Positions 25,633-34,517 of a DNA stretch of 42,891 bases are shown here, piece by piece (positions within the stretch are counted from its first letter, which is position 1; each line of letters starts with the position of its first letter). Location: positions 1 to 42,891 of the forward strand of contig JAZLGV010000049.1 of NCBI GenBank assembly GCA_045616505.1, read 5' to 3'. Below the pieces are notes generated by a model. That model did no database searches, was not told the DNA's origin, and worked only from the letters and a program-made list of their open reading frames with translations. This DNA is from JAKSUT01 sp045616505. GTDB taxonomy: Bacteria > Cyanobacteriota > Vampirovibrionia > Gastranaerophilales > Gastranaerophilaceae. The translations under genes and the position numbers were made by a program.

Positions 25633-25639
25633 TAAGTGT

Positions 25640-27580
25640 ATGAAATTTGTTAAAAATCTAAAATCTTTATTAATATTCTTTTCCGTATTGATTTTTTTAA
25701 TCATTGGTTTCTTTGTCTCTACAAGCTTTTGGGAACAAAAAGCATATAATTTTATGGTGCAAGCTTTTTCTGCACACAAAGTCGGCTCTGATGAAATTGC
25801 TCTAGTTGTTATTGATGATAAATCTTTGGCAAAATTTCGTTGGCCTTGGAAAAGAGAATTATATTCAGAAATTTTTGATTTTATAAATAAATCAAATTCA
25901 AAAGTTATAGGCTTTGATGCTATTATTGCAACACCAGATTTAGAAAATCCTTCTTCAGATGCGAATTTTTATAAAACATTAGCAAAAACAAATAACATCG
26001 TAATTGGTTTTGTGCCATTGTTTTCAAAATATGATAATTTAGACTCTGGTAAAATTTACGATGATGCTTTTAAGAAAAAGTTTTCAGTAGCTATTGATGA
26101 TAATTCTCAAGAAAAATTGCCGACATATTATAAGAGTCTTTCTGAATTTCCTGCAGATTGTTTTAAAAATACAAAAATGACAGGTTCTGTTTTGACTACT
26201 CCTGATTATGATGGGTATATAAGATCGTTAGATCAGTTGGTTGATTATAAAGGCACTCTTTATCCATCTTTGTCATTGAAGATGTATTTGTATTTGCATA
26301 AAAATCCAAAATTAAAATTGACTGATAAATATTTGACTGCAGAAAATACTGAATTAAAAGTTCCGATTTATAAAAAGCCAAATGGTGTTTATAACAATAT
26401 TCATTATTATAAAATGATGAAAAATTCAGAATATTCGCACAAAACATATTCTGCTGTGGATATTATTGATTCTGCAAGAGCAATAAAAGCAGGTAAAGAA
26501 CCTATTATTTCTCCAGAGGTATTTAACGATAAAATAGTTTTTGTTGGTGCTAATGCCAAAGCTATTGCTGTTGGGTTAGAGGACGTGAAACGTACTCCAA
26601 TGTCAAATAATTTCCCTGGAATAGATATTCAAGCATCTAATTTTGATAATTTGTTGCATAATGAGTATTTGAAATTATCAACATTGGCTTTTGATATTAT
26701 TAGTTTAGTTATTATATTGTTAGCAACATTTTTAACTATAAAATATTTTTCTTTGGTTGTTTCCATTTCTGCAATAGCAGTTATAATGGTTTTGTATCTT
26801 TTAATTGCTGCTCTTTGTTATAGATTTGGTTATGTTGTGAATGTTTTAACGCCGATAACTTTACAGGTTATTGTTATGGCTATTGCGTATTCGTATCGCT
26901 TTATTTTGGAAGGAAGAAATAAAGAAAAAATTAAAAACGCAATGGGAAAATATATTTCTCAAGACGTTATGAAAAATGTCGTTAAAAACATTGATAAATT
27001 GAAGCTAGGTGGAAAACGTGCTGAAGTTACAGTTTTGTTTGCAGATATTCGTGGTTTTACTTCGATGAGTGAAAAAATGTCGGCAGAAGAAGTTTCTATG
27101 ATTTTGAATGAATATTTTACTGCAGTTGAGCCGATTATTACTAAATATAATGGTGTTATAAATAAATTTATTGGCGATGCGGTTATGGCTATTTTTGGCG
27201 AACCTATTCAAGATAAATCACATGCAATTAATGCTGTAAAATGTGCTTCAGAAATGTTGGAAAAAGTTGCTGAACTTCGTAAAAAATGGTTGGCGGAAGG
27301 AAAACCTAAAATCGAAATTGGTGTTGGTATTAATACTGGTGAGGTTTTTGTCGGTAATATAGGTTCTGAAAGTCGTCTTGAATACACCGTAATTGGTGAT
27401 GTTGTAAATTTGGCAAGTAGAATTGAAAGTTATAATAAAGTTTATAAGACAAAATTTTTGATTAGTTCTACTACATATCAAAATGTTCGTAATATTGCAA
27501 ATGTTATAAAAATATCAGAAGTTTCGATAAGAGGTAAGCAAAAGAAACTTGATATTTATGAAGTTTTAAGGTTGCAATAA
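25640..27580 (+). CDS. CHASE2-domain class III adenylate cyclase
   Basis: A 646-residue membrane cyclase. One N-terminal helix (about 9-28) precedes an extracytoplasmic CHASE2 sensor (about 30-340), with the typical VVIDDKSLAKF, FRWPWKRE and NDKIVFVGANAKA. Three membrane helices follow (about 350-420). The catalytic domain starts with VTVLFADIRGFTSMSE and has metal-binding Asp469 and Asp513. The purine-selecting pair appears to be Lys509 and Thr583 (YTVIGD), as I recall for cyanobacterial adenylate cyclases, which favours ATP over GTP. Asn590 and Arg594 are the transition-state residues. All catalytic positions are present. No Shine-Dalgarno sequence lies before the ATG, so the mRNA may be leaderless. 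Confidence 0.93.
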   Translation: MKFVKNLKSLLIFFSVLIFLIIGFFVSTSFWEQKAYNFMVQAFSAHKVGSDEIALVVIDDKSLAKFRWPWKRELYSEIFDFINKSNSKVIGFDAIIATPDLENPSSDANFYKTLAKTNNIVIGFVPLFSKYDNLDSGKIYDDAFKKKFSVAIDDNSQEKLPTYYKSLSEFPADCFKNTKMTGSVLTTPDYDGYIRSLDQLVDYKGTLYPSLSLKMYLYLHKNPKLKLTDKYLTAENTELKVPIYKKPNGVYNNIHYYKMMKNSEYSHKTYSAVDIIDSARAIKAGKEPIISPEVFNDKIVFVGANAKAIAVGLEDVKRTPMSNNFPGIDIQASNFDNLLHNEYLKLSTLAFDIISLVIILLATFLTIKYFSLVVSISAIAVIMVLYLLIAALCYRFGYVVNVLTPITLQVIVMAIAYSYRFILEGRNKEKIKNAMGKYISQDVMKNVVKNIDKLKLGGKRAEVTVLFADIRGFTSMSEKMSAEEVSMILNEYFTAVEPIITKYNGVINKFIGDAVMAIFGEPIQDKSHAINAVKCASEMLEKVAELRKKWLAEGKPKIEIGVGINTGEVFVGNIGSESRLEYTVIGDVVNLASRIESYNKVYKTKFLISSTTYQNVRNIANVIKISEVSIRGKQKKLDIYEVLRLQ

Positions 27581-27668
27581 GTCTTTATATTTTGTTTGTT
27601 ATATCTTGTCTAAATCTTTCTAGTGTGTTACTATCGATTGTGTGGTAGTTTATATGGAGAGTTTTTAA

Positions 27669-29546
27669 GTGGGTTTATTTAATGACAAAAAAACAAAAGC
27701 TGTTGAAAAAGCTTTAAAAGTTTTAGGTAAGAAAAATTTAGCATTAATTATGCATTCAAATAGTTTTCCTGCGTTGGATGGTGAAGATGTTGGTTTTGGT
27801 ACTGTTAATTCATCTGCCGCAAAAAATTTGATTGAATATATTTCAGGTACATTTAATATGTTACAACTTGGGCCAGCAGGTAAAACAAAATCTTGTGATG
27901 CTTCTCCATATACAAGTACAATTTTTTCAGGCAATCCTCTTTCAATTGATTTGAAAGCTTTGACTACTTCTGAGTGGTCAAAAATTTTGTCTGTAAAAAC
28001 ATTTAATGAAATAGTTGAAAATAATCCAAATAAAAATAAAGGTAGAACAGCTTACAATCATGCTTCAAATGAATTTGAAAGAGCATTAAAAGAAGCTTAT
28101 TCAAATTTTGTAGAAAAAGCTCCTAAAAAATTAACTTCTGCATTTGAAAAATATAAAAAAGAAAATGCTTCATGGTTGCAAAATGATGCTTTGTATGAAG
28201 CACTTTCTATTGAAAATGGTAATGATTATTGGCCAATGTGGAAAAACGAAGAAGACAAACATTTGCTAAATCCAAAGTCAAATGAAGAAAGAATGAAATT
28301 CGGTGACAGAATAAAAGATATTGAAAAGAAATATGCAAAAGAAATCGATTTTTACTCATTCTGTCAGTTTGTAATCAATACTCAAAACGTTAAAACACGT
28401 GATTTTGCAAAGAAAAATGATATAAAAATGATTGCAGATAGACAAGTTGCATTTTCTGATAGAGATTGTTGGGCTTATCAATCATTGTTTATGGATGGTT
28501 GGTGTTTAGGTTGTCCTCCTGATTATTTCTCAAAAGATGGTCAAGCTTGGGGTTTCCCTGTTTTAGACCCTCAAAAAATGTTTAAAGAAGATGGTTCACT
28601 TGGAAAAGGTGGACAAGTTATGAAAGCATTATTCAAAAAAATGTTTAAAGAAAACCCTGGTGGAGTTCGTATTGACCATATTGTAGGTTTAATAGACCCT
28701 TGGGTATATAAAGCAGGTAAAAAACCTAAAATTGAAGAAGGGGCAGGTAGATTGTATTCTTCTCCAGAACATTCAGAACTTTCAAAATTTGCTATTCCTC
28801 AAATGTCAGATTTAGATACAACAGTTGAAGCTGATAAGGAAAAAAGAGTTAAAAAAACAACTCCAAAACAAATTGAAAAATATGCAAGTCTTATTGAAAA
28901 AATAGTTATAGATGCAGCAAAAGAAGAAGGTTTGGATAAAGATTCTATCGTTTGTGAAGATTTAGGAACTTTAACAAATCCAGTTGCAGCAGTTTTGAAA
29001 AAATATGATATGTTAGGTATGAAACTAACTCAATTTGTTGATCCTGAGGTTGAAGAACATCCATATCGTTGTAAAAATATTCCAAAAAGAACTTGGGCAA
29101 TGGTTGGTACACACGACAACCGTCCAATTTCTATGTGGGCAGATGATATGATTAATACACATGAAGGTTATTTGCACGCAAAAAATCTTGTTGAAGATAT
29201 GTATGCTGAAGCTGATAACAAAGATGATTTGATTGTTAAAATGACAAATGATGTTAAATTCTTAATGGATAACAAATTGGCTGAAATTTTTGCGTCAAAA
29301 GCTGAAAATATTCAAATTTTCTTTACTGACTTTTTCGGTATTAAAGATGTTTATAATACTCCTGGTACATCTGGCGATGCCAACTGGAGCTTGAGATTGC
29401 CAAATGATTATGAAAATCTTTATAATGAAAACTTAAAATCGGGTGTTGCTCTTGATTTACCAAAAATATTGGCAATGGCAATAAAAGCAAGAGGTTCTAA
29501 GTTTGCAGAAAAGAATAAAGCTTTATTAAAACAATTAGAAGCTTAA
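27669..29546 (+). CDS. malQ: 4-alpha-glucanotransferase (GH77, amylomaltase type)
   Basis: A glucan-remodelling enzyme that moves maltooligosaccharide units between chains in glycogen or maltodextrin use. The three catalytic acids are visible: Asp336 in RIDH, Glu430 in CEDLG and Asp483 in THDN. The segment ADRQVAFSDRDCWA around residue 260 fits the substrate cleft. At 625 residues it is longer than classical MalQ (about 500), and the nucleophile region reads RIDHIVGLIDPW rather than RIDHFRG, so it belongs to a divergent GH77 branch. The start is GTG, supported by GGAGAG seven bases upstream; the spacer at 27581-27668 shows nothing else clear. Confidence 0.88.
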   Translation: MGLFNDKKTKAVEKALKVLGKKNLALIMHSNSFPALDGEDVGFGTVNSSAAKNLIEYISGTFNMLQLGPAGKTKSCDASPYTSTIFSGNPLSIDLKALTTSEWSKILSVKTFNEIVENNPNKNKGRTAYNHASNEFERALKEAYSNFVEKAPKKLTSAFEKYKKENASWLQNDALYEALSIENGNDYWPMWKNEEDKHLLNPKSNEERMKFGDRIKDIEKKYAKEIDFYSFCQFVINTQNVKTRDFAKKNDIKMIADRQVAFSDRDCWAYQSLFMDGWCLGCPPDYFSKDGQAWGFPVLDPQKMFKEDGSLGKGGQVMKALFKKMFKENPGGVRIDHIVGLIDPWVYKAGKKPKIEEGAGRLYSSPEHSELSKFAIPQMSDLDTTVEADKEKRVKKTTPKQIEKYASLIEKIVIDAAKEEGLDKDSIVCEDLGTLTNPVAAVLKKYDMLGMKLTQFVDPEVEEHPYRCKNIPKRTWAMVGTHDNRPISMWADDMINTHEGYLHAKNLVEDMYAEADNKDDLIVKMTNDVKFLMDNKLAEIFASKAENIQIFFTDFFGIKDVYNTPGTSGDANWSLRLPNDYENLYNENLKSGVALDLPKILAMAIKARGSKFAEKNKALLKQLEA

Positions 29547-29557
29547 TTTGAGGGCTT

Positions 29558-30376
29558 ATGAAAAAAATACTTGTCATATTTAGTATTGTATTTTTTATGG
29601 GTATGTCTGCTTTTGCATACAATACAGAGGCTCAATTACAATACAATAGAGGTATTGATTTTTACAATATGGGTAAATATGATGAGGCAATTACTTGTTT
29701 TAGAGCGTCAGTAAAAGCAGATCCGTCTTTTATTGACGCTTATTATAATTTGGGTTCCGTACTTGAATATTTGGAACAATATGAACCGGCATTAGCTGTT
29801 TTTAAACAAATTATAGTTAGAAAACCTGATGATTATGAGGCTGTTTATAAAGCAGCTTACTTGAGTTATAAATTAGGTCAAGATGATAAGGCTAAAACAT
29901 ATTTAACTTTAATTCCTTCGTATTCTGCAAAGTATGAAGATGCAAAAAGCTTATCTCGACAACTTTCTGTATCTCATAAATCAGATATAGAAATGGGTGC
30001 TTTAAAAATTCCTGAAACAAACAATTTGTATAATTCTATTCCTGCTCCAACTGGCATAACTTCAGACAATGAAGGAAATGTTTATGTAGCATCTTTTACA
30101 ACAAATTCTATTTATAAAATTACTCCTGATAATAAAAAAGTTTTGTTTATAAAAAACGCAAAAATAGATGGACCAATTGGGATTGCGTGTGATAAAAATA
30201 AAAATTTGTATGTGGCAAATTATAATAAAAATAATGTCTTAAAAATTTCGCAATATGGTGAAATAACTGTGTTGATTAGTAATTTGAAGTATCCATATTA
30301 TATTTATTTGACAAGCAATATATTATATATTTCTGCTCAAGGCTCTGATTCAGTTTTAAAATATATTTTAAAATAG
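29558..30376 (+). CDS. Secreted TPR plus NHL-type beta-propeller protein
   Basis: A 272-residue protein with a signal peptide (residues 1-20, cut near AFAY), about three TPR units (YNRGIDFYNMGKYDEAITCF, AYYNLGSVLEYLEQYEPAL, AVYKAAYLSYKLGQDDKAK), and then three NHL-like blades (PTGITSDNEGNVYVAS, PIGIACDKNKNLYVAN, and a last short one). With only three blades it cannot close a propeller alone, so it may oligomerise or be a shortened relative of larger TPR-NHL proteins. GAGGG precedes the ATG, and it starts 11 bases after malQ, so the two are probably cotranscribed. Confidence 0.82.
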   Translation: MKKILVIFSIVFFMGMSAFAYNTEAQLQYNRGIDFYNMGKYDEAITCFRASVKADPSFIDAYYNLGSVLEYLEQYEPALAVFKQIIVRKPDDYEAVYKAAYLSYKLGQDDKAKTYLTLIPSYSAKYEDAKSLSRQLSVSHKSDIEMGALKIPETNNLYNSIPAPTGITSDNEGNVYVASFTTNSIYKITPDNKKVLFIKNAKIDGPIGIACDKNKNLYVANYNKNNVLKISQYGEITVLISNLKYPYYIYLTSNILYISAQGSDSVLKYILK

Positions 30377-30459
30377 CTTACTTCCCTTTGTTTTCAATAC
30401 AATAACGTTATGTTAAGAAATGTAAACTTAATTGTTTTCAAAAAAGCAATTATTTAGAG

Positions 30460-30482
30460 TGTATATACTTTATATATATACA
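30460..30482 (+). other. AT stem-loop in the leader of a small-protein gene
   Basis: TGTATATA (30460-30467), seven-base loop, TATATACA (30475-30482). It lies in the 183-base spacer 30377-30559 ahead of the small gene at 30560. All-AT stems arise easily in such sequence, so this may be only a promoter-like TA-rich patch. No convincing terminator for the upstream gene is visible in this spacer. Confidence 0.3.
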
Positions 30483-30559
30483 AGAGGATATGAGATAAAA
30501 AATAATAAGTATCGTTATTGTAGTTAAGAGAATTAAATAAGTTATTGGAGGATATTCGT

Positions 30560-30778
30560 ATGTCACTTTCAGGTATTTCATTTGGATCAATCACAACAGG
30601 GGGAGCAAGCAATGCTTATATGACAGACCCTAATGCTAAGAAAAAAATTCAACAACAACCAGATCAATTGGCTTATTCTGGTTCTATATTTTCAGGTGTA
30701 ATGGCACCTCAAGGTTCATCTGATGCTTCTGCAATCAGAGGTCGTGCTGAAGGTTGCACATTTGATATGAGTATGTAA
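30560..30778 (+). CDS. Unknown 72-residue Ser/Gly-rich protein
   Basis: A short soluble protein without signal peptide, membrane segment or known motif. It starts MSLSGISFGSITTGG, has a polar middle (DPNAKKKIQQQPDQ) and a second small-residue segment AYSGSIFSGVMAPQG, and ends CTFDMSM with its single Cys near the end. The ATG at 30560 is chosen because GGAGGA lies eight bases upstream; the frame extends five codons further to a TTG inside that site. The strong ribosome site and long leader suggest a real, well-translated gene. The SGSIF pentapeptide recurs in the small protein at 34147-34425. Confidence 0.75.
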   Translation: MSLSGISFGSITTGGASNAYMTDPNAKKKIQQQPDQLAYSGSIFSGVMAPQGSSDASAIRGRAEGCTFDMSM

Positions 30779-30806
30779 TTTTTGATTTAAAATTAATATT
30801 TTTTGT

Positions 30807-30844
30807 AATAAAATAGTTCCGTACATTTATGGGACTATTTTATT
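30807..30844 (+). terminator. Long stem-loop ending exactly at the coaX start codon
   Basis: AATAAAATAGTTCC (30807-30820), a ten-base loop and GGGACTATTTTATT (30831-30844) form a 14-pair stem with one G-U pair. The next base is the A of the coaX ATG. It can serve as terminator for the small gene upstream. In any transcript that reads through, it would occupy the whole ribosome landing site of coaX, which has no Shine-Dalgarno sequence. Confidence 0.7.
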
Positions 30845-31603
30845 ATGTTATTAGTAGCAGATATTGGTAATACAAGTATAAATATTGGATTGTTTGAAGA
30901 TGAAGCTTTAGTTGAACAATTTAGATTAGCTTCTGACAAAGATTTATCTCAAGAAGAATATGAGGTTTTATTAAAAACTTTGTGTTCAAAATATAAAATT
31001 GATGGTTGTATTATTGGTTCGGTTGTTACAGAGTTAAATAAAAAGTTTAAATCTTCTGTTGATAATGTATTTAAAATAAATTCATTGTTATTAAATTCAT
31101 CTTTTAATACAGGTGTAAAACTTGCTTTGGTTAATAATAACGAAGCTGGTGCAGATAGAGTTGCAAATGCATGTGCTGCTTATACTTTGTACCAAAAACC
31201 TTGCATTGTGGTTGATTTTGGTACTGCAACTTCTTTTGATATCGTAAATAAAAATGGTGAATTTATTGGAGGTATTATTGCTCCAGGGCTAAATTTGCAG
31301 TTAAAAGTTTTGAATAAATTTACTTCAAAACTTCCTCATATTGATGTTGCTATTTCTCCTAGTGCAATTGGTTCTACTACAGTAGATGCTATTTTATCAG
31401 GTGTTATTAGAGGTTCAGCTTGTATGATTGAAGGTTTGATAAATCAATGCGAAGCTGAATTAAAAGAAAAAGCCGTAGTAGTTGCAACTGGTGGATATTC
31501 TTCAATTTTAGAAAATTATATGACAAGAAAATTTGATTTTATAAATCCAACTTTGACTCTTTCAGGTTTGAGATTTTTATATATGTTAAATTCAAAAAAC
31601 TAA
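30845..31603 (+). CDS. coaX: Type III pantothenate kinase
   Basis: CoaX phosphorylates pantothenate in the first step of coenzyme A synthesis; the type III enzyme is insensitive to CoA feedback. The 252-residue protein starts MLLVADIGNTSINIGLF (phosphate motif with DIGNT), has GADRVANACAAY, VVDFGTATSFDIV and GGIIAPGLNLQ in the expected order, and ends in VATGGYSSIL and LTLSGLRFLY. The ATG fits all relatives at the N terminus, yet no ribosome site precedes it; instead a long hairpin ends at the start codon. Its stop overlaps the stop of the convergent U32 gene by four bases. Confidence 0.95.
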   Translation: MLLVADIGNTSINIGLFEDEALVEQFRLASDKDLSQEEYEVLLKTLCSKYKIDGCIIGSVVTELNKKFKSSVDNVFKINSLLLNSSFNTGVKLALVNNNEAGADRVANACAAYTLYQKPCIVVDFGTATSFDIVNKNGEFIGGIIAPGLNLQLKVLNKFTSKLPHIDVAISPSAIGSTTVDAILSGVIRGSACMIEGLINQCEAELKEKAVVVATGGYSSILENYMTRKFDFINPTLTLSGLRFLYMLNSKN

Positions 31604-32874
31604 TCAGCGCAAGGACAAGTTTTTGAGGCTTCTTTTTTGTTTATAAACATTATGCCTTCTGTTCTTGCTATTGCGTATTTGTAGTCAATTGGAGAGTTTT
31701 CAAATTTTATGAAAACTTCATCATTTGTGTTGCCAACTGGTTTTAGTTCAAAATCTTCTGTTCTTATTTCTAATACTTTTGTTGAAAATTGTTCTTTTGG
31801 AGTGATTATTTCAAGCGTTGAATCAGGCATTATTTTATTTTTAATTTTTACTTTATAATAACCGTCTTTTTCTTCGCCTAAAAATTCGCACAAGAAATCT
31901 GCTCCAGCAAGTCCTTTAGAAACGTCGTAACTGTAACTTTCAGAATTGTTATCGCCGAAGTAAAAACCTTGTGTATAACCTCTGTTTCCGACTTTTAAAA
32001 GTTCTTCAAAGTATTGACTTAAATCTGCATTGTTATCTTCAAAATATGTATCGATAGCGTTTCTGTATGCTTTTGCAACTGCTGAAACATAGTACAAACT
32101 TTTTGTTCTTCCTTCAACTTTAAAAGAGTCAATACCTGCTTCTGTAAGGTCTTTTATGTGTTTTACAAGGCATAAATCTTTTGTGCTAAGGATGTGTGTA
32201 CCTCTTTCAGTTTGTTCAATTTCAAAATATTGATTAGGTCTTGTTTCTTCAACAAGTTTGTAACTCCATCTGCAAGGTTGAGCACAATTTCCTTGATTTG
32301 CTTTTCTTTCGTTGTTTGTCATATAGTCGCTTAACAAACATCTTCCTGAATAAGATACACATTGTGAACCATGAACGAAAGATTCTAGTTCTATGTCTGA
32401 AACTTCTTTTTTGATTTCGGCAACATCTGTTAAAGGTAATTCTCTTGCCAAAATAACTCTTTTTGCGCCGTTATCTCTCCAAAATTTAACTGTTTCAAAG
32501 TTAAGAGAATTTGCTTGTGTACTGATATGTATTGGAATATTTGGTAATCTTTTTCTTACGACATTGAAAACTCCGATATCACTTAAAATTATTGAATCTG
32601 GATTTGCATCTTCAACAATTTCGCAAAATGCAGGTAAATTTTTTATGTCATTGTTGTAAGCAAAAATATTTATTGTTAAATATGCTTTTGCATTTAATGA
32701 ATGAGCAAGTGCCACGGCTTCTTTTAGGTTTTCTGAAGTGATAATGCTACCTTTTCTCATAGCTCTTAAACTAAAATCAGGCACTCCAAGATATACGGCA
32801 TCTGCGCCATACTTGATTGCATATTCTAATTTTTCCATATTACCAGCAGGTAATAGTAATTCAGGTTTTTTCAT
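31600..32874 (-). CDS. trhP: Peptidase U32-family tRNA uridine hydroxylation protein (TrhP type)
   Basis: A 424-residue U32-family protein. Despite the name, members such as TrhP (YegQ/YrrO) make 5-hydroxyuridine at tRNA position 34, using prephenate-derived chemistry. The signature ESFVHGSQCVSYSGRCLLS is present, and Cys172, Cys179, Cys197 and Cys201 are placed as the probable iron-sulfur ligands. HILSTKDLCLVKHI and DSFKVEGRTKSLYYV match the TrhP branch rather than UbiU/UbiV or RlhA in my judgement, and the length is that of Bacillus YrrO. TATAAT stands six bases before the ATG without a Shine-Dalgarno sequence. MnmE, also acting on U34, is encoded in this window. Confidence 0.82.
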   Translation of the reverse strand: MKKPELLLPAGNMEKLEYAIKYGADAVYLGVPDFSLRAMRKGSIITSENLKEAVALAHSLNAKAYLTINIFAYNNDIKNLPAFCEIVEDANPDSIILSDIGVFNVVRKRLPNIPIHISTQANSLNFETVKFWRDNGAKRVILARELPLTDVAEIKKEVSDIELESFVHGSQCVSYSGRCLLSDYMTNNERKANQGNCAQPCRWSYKLVEETRPNQYFEIEQTERGTHILSTKDLCLVKHIKDLTEAGIDSFKVEGRTKSLYYVSAVAKAYRNAIDTYFEDNNADLSQYFEELLKVGNRGYTQGFYFGDNNSESYSYDVSKGLAGADFLCEFLGEEKDGYYKVKIKNKIMPDSTLEIITPKEQFSTKVLEIRTEDFELKPVGNTNDEVFIKFENSPIDYKYAIARTEGIMFINKKEASKTCPCAD

Positions 32875-32880
32875 AATTTA

Positions 32881-32889
32881 ATTATAGCA
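32881..32889 (-). promoter_or_regulatory. Extended -10 promoter of trhP, leaderless type
   Basis: On the minus strand TGCTATAAT (32881-32889), then six bases and the ATG. It is the same TATAAT-N6-ATG layout as at comF and at the TPR gene 41367. Confidence 0.65.
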
Positions 32890-32984
32890 TACACAAAAAG
32901 TTTTATTGTCTTATTTTTACTCCGTATGATTGATGTAGATTTTTTTGATATTTGCATAATTATATATGGGAGGACAATTAAGTT

Positions 32985-33251
32985 ATGTATATTCAAAAAA
33001 AATCTGAAATTAATTCTGTTAAAAAGACAATAAAAGAAGCTTCTATTTCTATTCCAGATGTATTAGCTCCTAAGAAAATGTTTATTTCTGATTTTGAATC
33101 TACATCTTATGCAGTTGCTTCAATGTCTTCTGACTTGAATTTGATGGAAGCATTAGATTTTAATCGTCAAAATCCATTGATGTTAAAATGGTTATTTTTT
33201 AGTTTGTTTGCAATTGGGTTTTTGTTTGTTGCTACATCTTTAATTGGCTAA
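32985..33251 (+). CDS. Unknown 88-residue protein with a C-terminal membrane anchor
   Basis: A small protein of unknown function. The first 60 residues are polar and partly basic (KKSEINSVKKTIKEASISIP), and residues from about 68 to 86 form one hydrophobic helix (WLFFSLFAIGFLFVATSLI), so it is a tail-anchored type with the N terminus probably in the cytoplasm. GGGAGGA lies about ten bases before the ATG. It is preceded by a spacer shared with the divergent trhP promoter and followed 69 bases later by the next gene. Confidence 0.75.
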   Translation: MYIQKKSEINSVKKTIKEASISIPDVLAPKKMFISDFESTSYAVASMSSDLNLMEALDFNRQNPLMLKWLFFSLFAIGFLFVATSLIG

Positions 33252-33320
33252 TAGAATTTCTTATTAGGTGATGTTTATTTTTTATTCTTCCTTGATTATA
33301 ATATTAAGGAGGATTTGTGT

Positions 33321-34160
33321 ATGAATTTGAAATTAAAAATTTTAATTGTTTTTATCATTTTTTTAATTGGTAATAATGGGTTTTGTGCAATAAAATTTCC
33401 CCCTTTAAAACCAATTGATAATAATACTATTGCAAGTTCAAAAGAAACAAATGATGAAGTAAATCTTGTAAATATAACTTCTGTTGAACAAGAATTGTTT
33501 GGTAAATCTTATAGTTCGCAAAATCTTATAAAACGATTATCAAGAATTGAAAAACGTTTATTTTATACCACTTTTCCAAACTCTCCTGCTTCGCAAAGGG
33601 TAGATAATATTGTTTCAAATTTCAATAAATTAAAACAATTTCCTTGTATTTCTCAAAAAACACTAACAAATTTGGAGGAAAAAGTTTTGGGGCAAAATAA
33701 TCAAGTCTTGTCACCTGATAAAAGATTGGATTTGTTAGAAGAAAAACTATTTGGGGCTGTTCAAAGTGGTGATGTTGAGTCGAGATTGAAGTCTTTGCAA
33801 ATAGCTTCGAACAATTTTGATAGAAAAGTTAGTTATGCTGATAATGATAATTTATGGAGTTTAGAGCCAAGAGGAAATGCGATGTCTATCGGTGGAATGA
33901 GCTTTGAAGGTATCAATCCAAATGATTATGTGCAGTATCATTCGGGGTATGGTTATGTTCCTGAATATAATAAATATATGAAAGTTAGACCTTATGTTCC
34001 TCATTATAGAGGACATTCTGCTGGTTATCCAATGCATAGACACATAACTCCACGTAGATTTTATCCACATTCGTCAAATTTAAATCGCCCAAATTCGTTT
34101 GTTAATTCTAATGGTTGGCGAGGTGTAAATACAGGTATCGGTGCAACTATTTTGAATTAA
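33321..34160 (+). CDS. Secreted protein with LE-x-x-(V/L)-FG and RLxxLE motifs
   Basis: A 279-residue exported protein. The signal peptide covers about residues 1-23 (LKILIVFIIFLIGNNGFCA). The region to about 160 repeats a theme: VEQELFG, then RLSRIEKRLF, then LTNLEEKVLG, then RLDLLEEKLFG, then RLKSLQ. I associate this LE..FG..RL..LE pattern with secreted proteins of cyanobacteria and their non-photosynthetic relatives, from memory and without a named function. The C-terminal 120 residues are rich in Tyr, His, Pro and Asn (YVPHYRGHSAGYPMHRH). The ATG at 33321 sits seven bases after AAGGAGGA; an upstream TTG is too close to that site. Its end overlaps the convergent gene by 14 bases. Confidence 0.8.
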   Translation: MNLKLKILIVFIIFLIGNNGFCAIKFPPLKPIDNNTIASSKETNDEVNLVNITSVEQELFGKSYSSQNLIKRLSRIEKRLFYTTFPNSPASQRVDNIVSNFNKLKQFPCISQKTLTNLEEKVLGQNNQVLSPDKRLDLLEEKLFGAVQSGDVESRLKSLQIASNNFDRKVSYADNDNLWSLEPRGNAMSIGGMSFEGINPNDYVQYHSGYGYVPEYNKYMKVRPYVPHYRGHSAGYPMHRHITPRRFYPHSSNLNRPNSFVNSNGWRGVNTGIGATILN

Positions 34161-34425
34161 ATAGTTTTGCTATGGCATATTTTATATAATAAATTATTTT
34201 TTCAATAAATTGAGATAGTGAAAAAGGTTCTGTTTCTGCTTGGTTAGAGTGAGTGAAAGAATCTTGTTTTTCTTCAAAGATGCTTCCTGATATGATTTCT
34301 GCATCTTCTTCGTCTTTTTTCTTTCGGCCTCTCATGTAACCTAAATTACCTGCTCCGCCATCTTGGCTTTTTTGAGCATTTTGTATCATTGGTTGATTGT
34401 TGTTAAAATTTAAATCAAATCCCAT
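34147..34425 (-). CDS. Unknown 92-residue protein, polar with an amphipathic C-terminal helix
   Basis: A small protein that starts MGFDLNFNNNQPM. It has a basic-acidic patch (RGRKKKDEEDAEI), the pentapeptide SGSIF, and a C-terminal segment FSLSQFIEKIIYYIKYAIAKLF that could be a membrane-associated amphipathic helix. No known domain. AAAGGC precedes the ATG. It overlaps the convergent LE..FG gene by 14 bases at the 3' ends. Confidence 0.68.
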   Translation of the reverse strand: MGFDLNFNNNQPMIQNAQKSQDGGAGNLGYMRGRKKKDEEDAEIISGSIFEEKQDSFTHSNQAETEPFSLSQFIEKIIYYIKYAIAKLFNSK

Positions 34426-34517
34426 ATTGATGCCTTTATCATTTTTCTAACTTTATTATAACTCTTTGCAAGGGTGTTTTCTATAGTTTTTAAGGATGAT
34501 AAATCAGTTTTGTAAAG

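Noticed and set aside
29558..30376. Frameshifted or truncated NHL propeller.
   Set aside because: The frame is intact with a normal signal peptide and stop, and no further blade-like sequence appears downstream in any frame I checked, so a natural short form is more likely.
34147..34160. The 14-base overlap of two convergent genes as a sign that one of them is false.
   Set aside because: Both genes have ribosome sites and protein-like composition, and short 3' overlaps recur throughout this compact region.
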